5,018 nucleotides of DNA, taken from positions 1 through 5,018 of the forward strand of contig JAFADP010000116.1 of NCBI GenBank assembly GCA_023424785.1. The letters run 5' to 3'. Of this stretch, positions 1 through 4,998 are shown one piece after another. The notes under the pieces are model-generated. The model was not told where the DNA came from and ran no database searches. It saw nothing but the letters and a program-made list of their open reading frames with translations. The stretch is from Bacillota bacterium (GTDB taxonomy: Bacteria > Bacillota > Clostridia > Clostridiales > Clostridiaceae). How positions within the stretch are numbered: position 1 is the first letter of the stretch; each line of letters starts with the position of its first letter. Made by a program: the position numbers and the translations under genes.

Positions 1-992
1 CCCAAACCTTTATTAAAGTTACTACATCCTATTCCATTATCTTTTATTTCTACTCTCATTATTTTATTATAAATATATATACTTACATCTACCTTAGTAG
101 CTTTTGAATACTTTAATATATTAGTTAAACACTCTTTTAAATTTTCTTCAATTACCATTAGTATTTTTAAAGTTAATTTATTTTTATCACCTTCTACTTT
201 AAAACTTACATTTATTCCACTTTCATATTGAAATTTTAAAAGCATGTCCTTTATATCTTCAATATTAATACTTTTTTCTTCTGGCTTAATATTTCTTAAT
301 ACTTGTCTTATTTCTTCCATGCCTGTCCTTAAATTCTCTATTGCACTTATTAAATACTTTTTACTTACCTCATTATCCTTACCTAAAGTCTCCTTTGTTA
401 CCTCAAGCTGCATAAGTGAACTTGCTATTTTATGTCCTAAATGATCATGTAACTTTTGTGCCATAAAGTTTCTTTCTCTTAAAGAAACAACAACTTCATT
501 TTGTTCTAAGCACTTATTAAAATTATTCATTTTTATTTCTGCTAAAAACTTTTCTTCTCTGGCCTTTTTATATGTAGACTTAAGTTTACATATAGTTTCT
601 TCATTATTCTTCATTTCATAAAGATATAAATTAATTATTAATATGTAAATTAAAATATATACTAAGCTTTCTTTAAAAATAAATATAGAAATTAAATAAG
701 ATAAAAGTATATTATTATATAAGTTAATATATTCATTTATAAACTCAAAAAAACTAATAGGCATTAATATTAGTATTTCTTTATTATTTAAATAGAAAGC
801 ACAAATAAATATAAATGTTATTTGGATTACTGTTACCAATTTAAAATTAATATTCATAATATTTTTTAATATTTGCAATAAACTTATAATGGTTATTATA
901 ATTGCACTTAAAATAGTATTATTCTTAAAGGAACATAAATTTGTAATAAATAATGCCAGAGCAATAAATGCTAATGTTATGTTTTTTTTCAT
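1..992 (-). CDS. Membrane sensor histidine kinase, HisKA_3 (NarL/DesK-like) type, C terminus cut by window edge
   Basis: Reading leftwards from an ATG at 992 gives 330 uninterrupted codons that run off the left edge. Residues 1-125 are very hydrophobic, with about five or six membrane segments (roughly 5-21, 26-42, 52-68, 72-85, 95-106, 109-125) and no sizeable extracellular loop, so the sensor probably works within the membrane. A charged, helical linker (126-178) leads to the dimerisation box KLHDHLGHKI, where His182 is the expected phosphorylated residue. The ATPase domain shows the N-box (ENLKECLTN, Asn291) and G1 box (DNGIG, 318-322), then enters the GLG of the last glycine box as the window ends. 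By family length only about 40 residues are missing. GGAGG at 997-1001 lies 4 bases before the start. A LuxR-type response regulator is expected downstream, left of the window. The signal sensed cannot be told from the sequence. Confidence 0.92.
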   Translation of the reverse strand, partial: MKKNITLAFIALALFITNLCSFKNNTILSAIIITIISLLQILKNIMNINFKLVTVIQITFIFICAFYLNNKEILILMPISFFEFINEYINLYNNILLSYLISIFIFKESLVYILIYILIINLYLYEMKNNEETICKLKSTYKKAREEKFLAEIKMNNFNKCLEQNEVVVSLRERNFMAQKLHDHLGHKIASSLMQLEVTKETLGKDNEVSKKYLISAIENLRTGMEEIRQVLRNIKPEEKSINIEDIKDMLLKFQYESGINVSFKVEGDKNKLTLKILMVIEENLKECLTNILKYSKATKVDVSIYIYNKIMRVEIKDNGIGCSNFNKGL

Positions 993-1021
993 AATTCCTC
1001 CAAATCCGATATTTTAATACT

Positions 1022-1050
1022 ATTATACATTATACAAAATATTATGTCAT
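1022..1050 (-). promoter_or_regulatory. Sigma-A-type promoter for the histidine kinase
   Basis: On the minus strand, ATGACA (1050-1045, five of six matches to TTGACA) is followed after exactly 17 bases by TATAAT (1027-1022). A second TATAAT lies 7 bases upstream of the first (1034-1029), giving a tandem TATAATGTATAAT. Transcription would begin near 1015, leaving a leader of a little over 20 bases before the ATG at 992. No room remains for a riboswitch or attenuator. The AT-rich background makes TATAAT cheap, but the matching -35 at ideal spacing supports the call. Confidence 0.65.
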
Positions 1051-1102
1051 TTAAATTTTATTTGTTTAATATATATTAGATTTTGATACTATCTTATATA
1101 AT

Positions 1103-1154
1103 AAAAAGTGTGAATTATTACTTGAAAGTCATTCAAAATAATAATTCACACTTT
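1103..1154 (-). terminator. Rho-independent terminator of the ribonuclease-inhibitor operon
   Basis: A perfect 16-bp inverted repeat pairs 1105-1120 with 1139-1154. Inside it a second 5-bp stem (TTGAA 1122-1126 with TTCAA 1132-1136) closes a 5-base loop, so the whole is a long, slightly bulged hairpin. On the minus strand the stem is followed by TTTTTATT (from the A-run at 1103-1107), so it terminates leftward transcription arriving from the barstar gene. That gene's stop codon ends only 6 bases before the stem. It should insulate the histidine kinase from this operon. The plus-strand side lacks a good T-run. Confidence 0.85.
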
Positions 1155-1159
1155 ATAGT

Positions 1160-1429
1160 TTACAATATTTTTAATACTATATTAGAGTTTTCTTCTTCCA
1201 CTTCTTTAAAAACATCAATAATTCTTAATCCATATTCGCCTAAATATTCATATAAGTAATTGCAATTAATAAATGTAATACTTGTCTTTTCACTCCATAC
1301 ACTAAGAACATCATATAACGCATCTAAGTTATTTCCAAAAAATTTAGGGAAACTCATTTCTTTTGATATATATTCATAAGTTGCACTTTTTGAAGTCATT
1401 TCTTTGCAATCTAATATTATTTCTTTCAT
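1160..1429 (-). CDS. Barstar-family ribonuclease inhibitor (immunity protein)
   Basis: This 89-residue protein has the length and layout of barstar, the cytoplasmic inhibitor that plugs the active site of barnase-type ribonucleases. The most telling stretch is FFGNNLDALYDVL (30-42), matching the barstar inhibitory helix and loop. Asp36 and Asp40 stand where barstar has Asp35 and Asp39, the latter contacting the ribonuclease active-site arginines. Glu76 in FKE matches barstar Glu76. Barstar Trp38 is Tyr39 here, a conservative change. There is no signal peptide, as expected for a protein that protects the cell from within. AAGGAG at 1437-1442 lies 7 bases before the ATG and overlaps the stop codon of the ribonuclease gene, so the two are likely translated together. 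The family and pairing are clear; that it binds its neighbour is inferred from order and motif match. Confidence 0.93.
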   Translation of the reverse strand: MKEIILDCKEMTSKSATYEYISKEMSFPKFFGNNLDALYDVLSVWSEKTSITFINCNYLYEYLGEYGLRIIDVFKEVEEENSNIVLKIL

Positions 1430-1436
1430 AAAAAAA

Positions 1437-1442
1437 CTCCTT
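1437..1442 (-). promoter_or_regulatory. Ribosome binding site of the barstar gene overlapping the ribonuclease stop codon
   Basis: On the minus strand AAGGAG shares its first two A bases with the TAA stop of the ribonuclease gene (1443-1441). Ribosomes finishing the toxin therefore sit on the initiation site of the inhibitor, a layout that favours coupled translation and guards against making toxin without immunity. Confidence 0.75.
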
Positions 1443-1956
1443 AATATAATTGTTCAAAAGATGAATAATGATCTTCAGTATAGTATATTAATCCATCATT
1501 AGAATATAAAATTCTCTTTTCTCCTCTGTATCCTCCATTATAATCTATATCACACTCATACCATTGTCTTCCTGAAGCTTTTGGAAGTAATCCTTCCCTA
1601 TTACCAAACTTATCTCCACCAATACTCTTACCTGGTGCTACATCCCATAAGTTTCCTTTATTGCTTTCCCATCCTAAGTCCTTTGCTTCATTCTTAGTTA
1701 TATAATTATCAGGTAAACGAGAGAAAGTATTAATATATTCTGCAACTTCATCTTTAGAGGTATAGGTTCCATCTTCTACTATTTGTGATTGTTCTAAATC
1801 TTGTACTTCATTACTCTCATTTTGTACTGTCTCATTATTATTATATGAATCATCTAGGAATTCTAAACTACATCCTAAAAAAGATGATGCAAATAATGAA
1901 AACATCATTAATAAGCTAATAATCCACTTAAAAGCTTTTGTGTTTCTTAATTTCAT
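1441..1956 (-). CDS. Exported barnase-like ribonuclease (guanyl-specific RNase family), possible lipoprotein
   Basis: The 171-residue precursor has three parts. A basic start and hydrophobic stretch (11-28) ending in SFLGC (Cys29) forms an export signal. An acidic, Asn/Gln-rich linker covers about 30-62. A barnase domain fills the rest, with LPDNYITKNEA, GWESNKGNL, VAPGKSIGGDKFGNREG and RILYSNDGLIYYTEDHY all closely matching barnase. With a constant offset of 61 from mature barnase, the catalytic set is intact: Lys88 (27), Arg120 (59), Glu134 (73), Arg144 (83), Arg148 (87), His163 (102) and Tyr164 (103). It should cleave RNA after purines, mainly G, outside the producing cell or in a target. 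Cys29 may be a lipidation site, but FLGC is not an ideal lipobox, so simple secretion remains possible. AGGAGG at 1965-1970 lies 8 bases before the ATG. The barstar gene follows 11 bases downstream. I found no convincing promoter in the upstream spacer. Confidence 0.95.
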   Translation of the reverse strand: MKLRNTKAFKWIISLLMMFSLFASSFLGCSLEFLDDSYNNNETVQNESNEVQDLEQSQIVEDGTYTSKDEVAEYINTFSRLPDNYITKNEAKDLGWESNKGNLWDVAPGKSIGGDKFGNREGLLPKASGRQWYECDIDYNGGYRGEKRILYSNDGLIYYTEDHYSSFEQLY

Positions 1957-2052
1957 TTTCTTATCCTCCTAATCACTACATCTTAGTTTTATTTTAGAAT
2001 ATTATTTTATTTTTATAAAGCACTTTTTAATAATAATTTCATATCTCATAAT

Positions 2053-2081
2053 TTGAAAATTTTTCTTAAGAGTGGTATACT
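2053..2081 (+). promoter_or_regulatory. Extended -10 sigma-A-type promoter of the GTPase operon
   Basis: TTGAAA (2053-2058) is separated by 17 bases from TATACT (2076-2081), which is preceded by TGG (2073-2075) as an extended -10. Transcription should begin near 2088, giving a leader of about 35 bases that contains the AAGGG ribosome binding site (2111-2115) 7 bases before the ATG at 2123. The leader is too short for a riboswitch. This spacer (1957-2122) also lies upstream of the divergent ribonuclease gene, for which I see only weak AT-rich promoter candidates. Confidence 0.7.
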
Positions 2082-2083
2082 AC
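2072..2083. promoter_or_regulatory. Near-perfect 12-bp palindrome over the -10, possible operator
   Basis: GTGGTATACTAC is self-complementary except for one pair of positions (3 and 10). It covers the extended -10 of the GTPase operon, where a bound repressor would block polymerase. It does not match a Zur, Fur or Rex box that I recognise. Half of it is simply the extended -10 sequence, so chance is a real alternative. Confidence 0.25.
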
Positions 2084-2122
2084 AAAATATTAAAAAATTC
2101 ATAAGAAAGAAAGGGATTAGGA

Positions 2123-3199
2123 ATGACAAAAATAGATATTTTTTCAGGATTTTTAGGTGCTGGAAAAACAACATTAATAAAAAAACTTCTTGATGAAGCC
2201 TTTAAAGGTGAAAAAGTAGTATTAATAGAAAATGAATTTGGTGAAATTGGTATAGATGGCGGCTTTTTAAAAGAAGCTGGCGTAGAAATAACAGAAATGA
2301 ACTCTGGTTGTATTTGTTGCTCTTTAGTTGGAGATTTTGGAACTTCATTAAAAGAAGTATTAGCTAAATTTACACCAGATCGTATACTTATAGAACCATC
2401 TGGTGTTGGTAAATTATCAGATGTTATAAAAGCTGTTAAAGATGTTCAAGAAGAAGTTTCTTCTATAGAGCTTAATAGTTTTACAACTGTTGCAGATGCT
2501 ACAAAATGCAAAATGTATATGAAAAACTTTGGTGAATTCTTTAATAATCAAATTGAAAATGCAAGTACAATTATCTTAAGTCGTACACAAAATACTACTC
2601 AAGATAAATTAGAAGCTGTTGTTAAATTAATAAAAGAACATAATGATAAAGCTACTATTATAACTACTCCATGGGAAGAATTATATGGAAAACAAATCTT
2701 AAGCGCAATGGAGAAAAAGAACTCTCTTGAAGAAGAATTATTAAATGAAAATAAAGCATGTGGATGTGGACATCATCATCATAAACATCATCACCATGAT
2801 GGAGAATGTGGATGCGGACATCATCATGATCATCACCATGACGAAGAATGTGGTTGTGGACATCACCATGATCACCACCATGGCGAAGAATGTGGTTGTT
2901 GGCATCACCACCATCATGCAGAAGATGTATTTACAAGCTGGGGTGTAGAAACTCCTCATAAGTATACTAAGGAAGAATTAATTACTGCACTTGAAGCTTT
3001 AAGCAAATCTGAAGAATATGGAATAATACTTCGTTCAAAAGGTATATTACCATCTCAAGGTGAAGGATGGTATTACTTTGACTTAGTACCTGGTGAATAT
3101 GAAATACGTGAAGGAAACCCAGATTATACAGGTAAAATATGTGTAATAGGAACAAACTTAAAAATAAATGATTTAGAAAATTTATTTCACTTAGTATAA
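2123..3199 (+). CDS. G3E-family (COG0523/CobW-like) GTPase, putative metallochaperone, with Cys/His-repeat linker
   Basis: This 358-residue cytoplasmic protein belongs to the G3E P-loop GTPases, which use GTP hydrolysis to load or handle metals such as zinc, cobalt or nickel. The N-terminal domain (1-200) has the Walker A motif GFLGAGKTT (9-17), the family metal motif GCICC (62-66) and the EPSG motif (91-94). Where NKxD is expected for guanine recognition the sequence reads LSRTQ (152-156), so nucleotide specificity may differ. Residues 213-265 are a tandem Cys/His-rich linker (separate entry). Residues 267-358 fit the CobW C-terminal domain, including YGIILRSKG and GWYYFDLVPG. It opens a two-gene operon with a second G3E-like protein 18 bases downstream, and the promoter lies just upstream. 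The metal is not identifiable from sequence: zinc, nickel or cobalt are all reasonable. The family call is firm and the role is inferred. Confidence 0.93.
   Translation: MTKIDIFSGFLGAGKTTLIKKLLDEAFKGEKVVLIENEFGEIGIDGGFLKEAGVEITEMNSGCICCSLVGDFGTSLKEVLAKFTPDRILIEPSGVGKLSDVIKAVKDVQEEVSSIELNSFTTVADATKCKMYMKNFGEFFNNQIENASTIILSRTQNTTQDKLEAVVKLIKEHNDKATIITTPWEELYGKQILSAMEKKNSLEEELLNENKACGCGHHHHKHHHHDGECGCGHHHDHHHDEECGCGHHHDHHHGEECGCWHHHHHAEDVFTSWGVETPHKYTKEELITALEALSKSEEYGIILRSKGILPSQGEGWYYFDLVPGEYEIREGNPDYTGKICVIGTNLKINDLENLFHLV
2759..2917 (+). repeat. In-frame tandem repeat coding for a Cys/His metal-binding linker (42-base unit)
   Basis: Residues 213-265 of the first GTPase are four imperfect units, each opening with CGCG (CGCW in the last) and continuing with runs of His broken by Asp or Lys. 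The units start at 2759, 2807, 2849 and 2891. The first is 48 bases, the second and third are 42, and the last is a 27-base partial copy. Together they hold 25 His and 8 Cys in 53 residues, enough to bind several transition-metal ions. The copies keep near-identical DNA at their TGTGGNTG starts, pointing to growth by slippage or unequal recombination, so copy number may vary among strains. Confidence 0.9.
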
Positions 3200-3217
3200 A
3201 AGGAGAGAAAAAGTATA

Positions 3218-4162
3218 ATGGATATTCCAGTTTATTTAATTAATGGTTTCTTAGAAGGCGGAAAAACTTCTTTTATAAAAGAAACTCTAGAAGATGAAAA
3301 CTTTTCAAATGGAGAAAAAACTCTTCTTATTGTTACAGAAGAAGGAATGGAAGAATATGAAAAAGACTTCCTTTCAAAAACAAATACTAGTATGGTTATA
3401 GTTGAAGATAAAGAAGAATTAACTCCTGAATTCTTAAAAGAATGTAATAATAAATATGCTCCTCAAAGAGTTATGATTGAATGTAATGGAATGTGGCAAA
3501 TGGAAACCTTCTTCAATCTTAACCCACCTGAAGAATGGATAGTAGTTCAATTAATTACTTTAATTGATGCTTCTTCTTTAGAACTTTACTTAAATAATAT
3601 GAAATCAATGGTAATTGATAAAATCAATGGTTCAAGTATGATAGTAATTAATCGTTGTGATAATGATATAGAAAAATTACAATCATATAGACGTACTATT
3701 AAAGCTGTAAATAGAAGAACTCCTATTTACTTTGAAGGAAAAGATGGTAACATAATTGATTTAGGACCTGAAGAATTACCTTATGATTTAAATGCAGATA
3801 TTATAGAAATTAATGATGATGACTTTGGAATATGGTATATTGATTCCTTAGAAAATCATGAAAATTATAATAATAAAACAATAAAACTTAAGGGAATGGT
3901 TTATAATAAGGACGAATTCCCTGCTGGTTCATTTGTACTTGGAAGAATGGCTATGACATGTTGTGAAGATGATATTTCTTTTGTTGCAGTAGTATCTAAA
4001 TATGAAAAATCAAAAGAATTAAAACATGATAGCTGGGTTACAGTAACAGCAAAAGTTAAATATGAATTTAATAAAGAATACCAAGAAGATCTTCCAGTTT
4101 TATTTGTAGAAAAAGTTGAAGAAGCTACAGAACCACAAGAAAAAATAGTATACTTCGGATAA
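3218..4162 (+). CDS. G3E-like GTPase fused to a YcgQ-type (DUF1980/TIGR03943) C-terminal domain
   Basis: The 314-residue protein starts like a CobW-type GTPase, with Walker A GFLEGGKT (10-17), a Walker B-like stretch ending IECNG (87-91) where relatives have ESSG or EPSG, and NRCD (145-148) in the NKxD position. The CxCC metal motif of the family is absent. From about 199 on it does not resemble CobW_C. Instead DDDFGIWYIDSL, LKGMVY, the FVLGRMAMTCCEDD stretch, LKHDSWV, LPVLF and a C-terminal VYFG follow the order I associate with the C-terminal domain of Bacillus YcgQ. YcgQ normally partners the permease YcgR. Cys248 and Cys249 could bind metal. AAGGAG at 3200-3205 overlaps the end of the upstream GTPase gene and sits a rather long 12 bases before this ATG, the only in-frame start nearby. 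It probably acts with the upstream GTPase, although no permease lies in the window. The GTPase call is firm; the C-terminal assignment is from pattern memory. Confidence 0.85.
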   Translation: MDIPVYLINGFLEGGKTSFIKETLEDENFSNGEKTLLIVTEEGMEEYEKDFLSKTNTSMVIVEDKEELTPEFLKECNNKYAPQRVMIECNGMWQMETFFNLNPPEEWIVVQLITLIDASSLELYLNNMKSMVIDKINGSSMIVINRCDNDIEKLQSYRRTIKAVNRRTPIYFEGKDGNIIDLGPEELPYDLNADIIEINDDDFGIWYIDSLENHENYNNKTIKLKGMVYNKDEFPAGSFVLGRMAMTCCEDDISFVAVVSKYEKSKELKHDSWVTVTAKVKYEFNKEYQEDLPVLFVEKVEEATEPQEKIVYFG

Positions 4163-4168
4163 AATATT

Positions 4169-4206
4169 ATAATAAGAACCATCAGTTATTTGATGGTTCT
4201 TATTAT
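4169..4206 (+). terminator. Rho-independent terminator of the GTPase operon
   Basis: A 16-bp perfect stem pairs 4169-4184 with 4191-4206 around the 6-base loop GTTATT. The core AGAACCATCA/TGATGGTTCT is its most GC-rich part, and a T-rich tail (TTATTATTTTC) follows on the plus strand. It begins 6 bases after the stop codon of the second GTPase and so separates that operon from the catalase gene. The minus-strand tail is also T-rich, but no leftward gene arrives here. Confidence 0.88.
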
Positions 4207-4228
4207 TTTCTAAAAATTATGAATAAAA

Positions 4229-4257
4229 TTAAATAAATAGGAAATAGTAATTATAAA
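4229..4257 (+). promoter_or_regulatory. Weak candidate promoter for the manganese catalase
   Basis: Between the preceding terminator and the catalase ribosome binding site, TTAAAT (4229-4234), a 17-base gap and TATAAA (4252-4257) give the best sigma-A-like match. Both boxes are poor and the region is nearly all A and T, so this is a guess. I did not find a clear sporulation-sigma motif, though catalases of this family are often spore-coat proteins. Some promoter must lie here, because the terminator cuts the gene off from upstream. Confidence 0.25.
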
Positions 4258-4266
4258 CTTTTTAAT

Positions 4267-4272
4267 AGGAGG
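4267..4272 (+). promoter_or_regulatory. Consensus Shine-Dalgarno site that places the catalase start at an ATA codon
   Basis: AGGAGG, a full match to the anti-Shine-Dalgarno core, ends 7 bases before ATA at 4280-4282. This is the ideal spacing and is where the family's N-terminal Met belongs. The next ATG in frame (4352) has no such site in front of it. Confidence 0.8.
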
Positions 4273-4279
4273 CTTTGTA

Positions 4280-4951
4280 ATATTTAAACATAAAAAACAA
4301 TTACTACATGAGGTAAAAGTAGAAAAACCTAACCCTCAATATGCTGTACTAATGCAAGAACAATTAGGTGGCGGAAATGGTGAACTTAAAGCTACCATGC
4401 AATATATATCTCAAAGTTTTAGAATAAAGGACCCAGAAATAAAAGATTTATTCTTAGATATAGGAGCAGAAGAATTAAGTCATATGGAGATGGTTGCTCA
4501 AACAATAAATTTATTAAATGGTCATGATGTAAATAACAAAAAAGTTGATAATGGAGAAGTTCAAACGCACGTTCAATGTGGTTTATCTCCTGTTTTAATA
4601 AATTCATCTGGTGCCCCATGGACTGCTGACTATGTAACTGTTACAGGAGATTTAGTTGCAGACTTACTATCTAATATAGCATCTGAACAAAGAGCTAAGG
4701 TTGTATATGAATACCTTTATAGACAAATCGAAGACAAAGAAGTAAGAGCAACTATAGACTTCTTATTAAATAGAGAAGAAGCACATAATGCATTATTTAG
4801 AGAAGCATTAAATAAAGTTCAAAAAAGTGGATCTAACAAAGACTTTGGAGTTACTGAAGATTCTAAGTTATACTTTGATTTATCTACTCCTGGCCCTTCT
4901 CATGCAGCTCCAAATCCAACACCACCTTCATTTGAAAATCCAAGAAAATAA
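4280..4951 (+). CDS. Manganese catalase (CotJC family), apparently starting at an AUA codon
   Basis: The enzyme breaks hydrogen peroxide into water and oxygen at a two-manganese centre; spore-forming relatives place it in the spore coat. Counted from the ATA at 4280 the protein has 223 residues, and all five ligands are present: Glu35 in GGGNGE, Glu65 and His68 in EELSHMEM, Glu136 in ASEQRAK, and Glu166/His169 in REEAHNALF (His169 being the ligand). Glu35 keeps the number it has in the Lactobacillus plantarum enzyme. The tail is Pro-rich and ends FENPRK. The reading frame is open from 4241 but contains no ATG, GTG or TTG before 4352. Beginning at ATA gives (M)FKHKKQLLHEVKVEKPNPQYAVLM, the usual family N terminus, behind a perfect AGGAGG. 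A start at 4352 would drop 24 conserved residues and has no ribosome binding site. The gene stands alone between two terminators. The family is certain; the start is likely but not proven. Confidence 0.93.
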   Translation: MFKHKKQLLHEVKVEKPNPQYAVLMQEQLGGGNGELKATMQYISQSFRIKDPEIKDLFLDIGAEELSHMEMVAQTINLLNGHDVNNKKVDNGEVQTHVQCGLSPVLINSSGAPWTADYVTVTGDLVADLLSNIASEQRAKVVYEYLYRQIEDKEVRATIDFLLNREEAHNALFREALNKVQKSGSNKDFGVTEDSKLYFDLSTPGPSHAAPNPTPPSFENPRK

Positions 4952-4962
4952 TTTCTTTTTAT

Positions 4963-4998
4963 AAAAAAAAGCTATGCACCAATTACTTAGTGCATAGC
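4963..4998. terminator. Bidirectional terminator at the right edge, stronger for leftward transcription
   Basis: GCTATGCAC (4971-4979) pairs with GTGCATAGC (4990-4998) around a 10-base loop. The eight A bases at 4963-4970 give a T8 tail on the minus strand, an excellent leftward terminator. On the plus strand the tail is CTCTTTATAATTTTA, adequate for ending the catalase transcript, whose stop codon is 11 bases before the A-run. This suggests a minus-strand gene ending just right of the window. Confidence 0.82.

Noticed and set aside
244..444. Plus-strand open frame of 66 codons within the kinase region
   Set aside because: It is the complement of the HisKA_3 dimerisation and phosphotransfer region, which is clearly coding on the minus strand. 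The frame has no family resemblance.
1957..2122. Riboswitch or small RNA in the divergent spacer
   Set aside because: The spacer is only 166 bases of AT-rich DNA, the GTPase leader is about 35 bases, and I see no stable structured element or known riboswitch motif.
2576..2600. Frameshift or sequence error as the cause of the missing NKxD motif in the first GTPase
   Set aside because: The frame continues intact on both sides, and the surrounding residues fit the family, so LSRTQ looks like a genuine substitution typical of a subfamily.
2759..2917. CRISPR-like or intergenic tandem repeat
   Set aside because: The repeats are contiguous, in frame, encode a sensible metal-binding linker, and have no unique spacers.
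2741..2959. Open frames in other registers across the Cys/His repeat, on both strands (2741-2959 minus, 2745-2948 plus)
   Set aside because: They are low-complexity Met/Ile/Val/Thr-rich translations of the CAT/CAC-rich repeat with no ribosome binding site of their own, lying within a well-supported gene.
3901..4182. Minus-strand open frame of 93 codons at the end of the second GTPase
   Set aside because: It is antisense to the YcgQ-like domain, starts inside the terminator hairpin and has no recognisable features.
4275..4280. TTG at 4275 as an alternative catalase start
   Set aside because: It is in a different frame, is followed at once by TAA, and lies only 2 bases after the AGGAGG.
4419..4619. 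Minus-strand open frame of 66 codons within the catalase
   Set aside because: It is antisense to the metal-ligand region of a clear manganese catalase and has no support of its own.
4352..4951. ATG at 4352 as the true start of the manganese catalase
   Set aside because: It has no ribosome binding site, and using it would remove 24 residues that are conserved and correctly encoded in the same frame upstream, behind a perfect AGGAGG.
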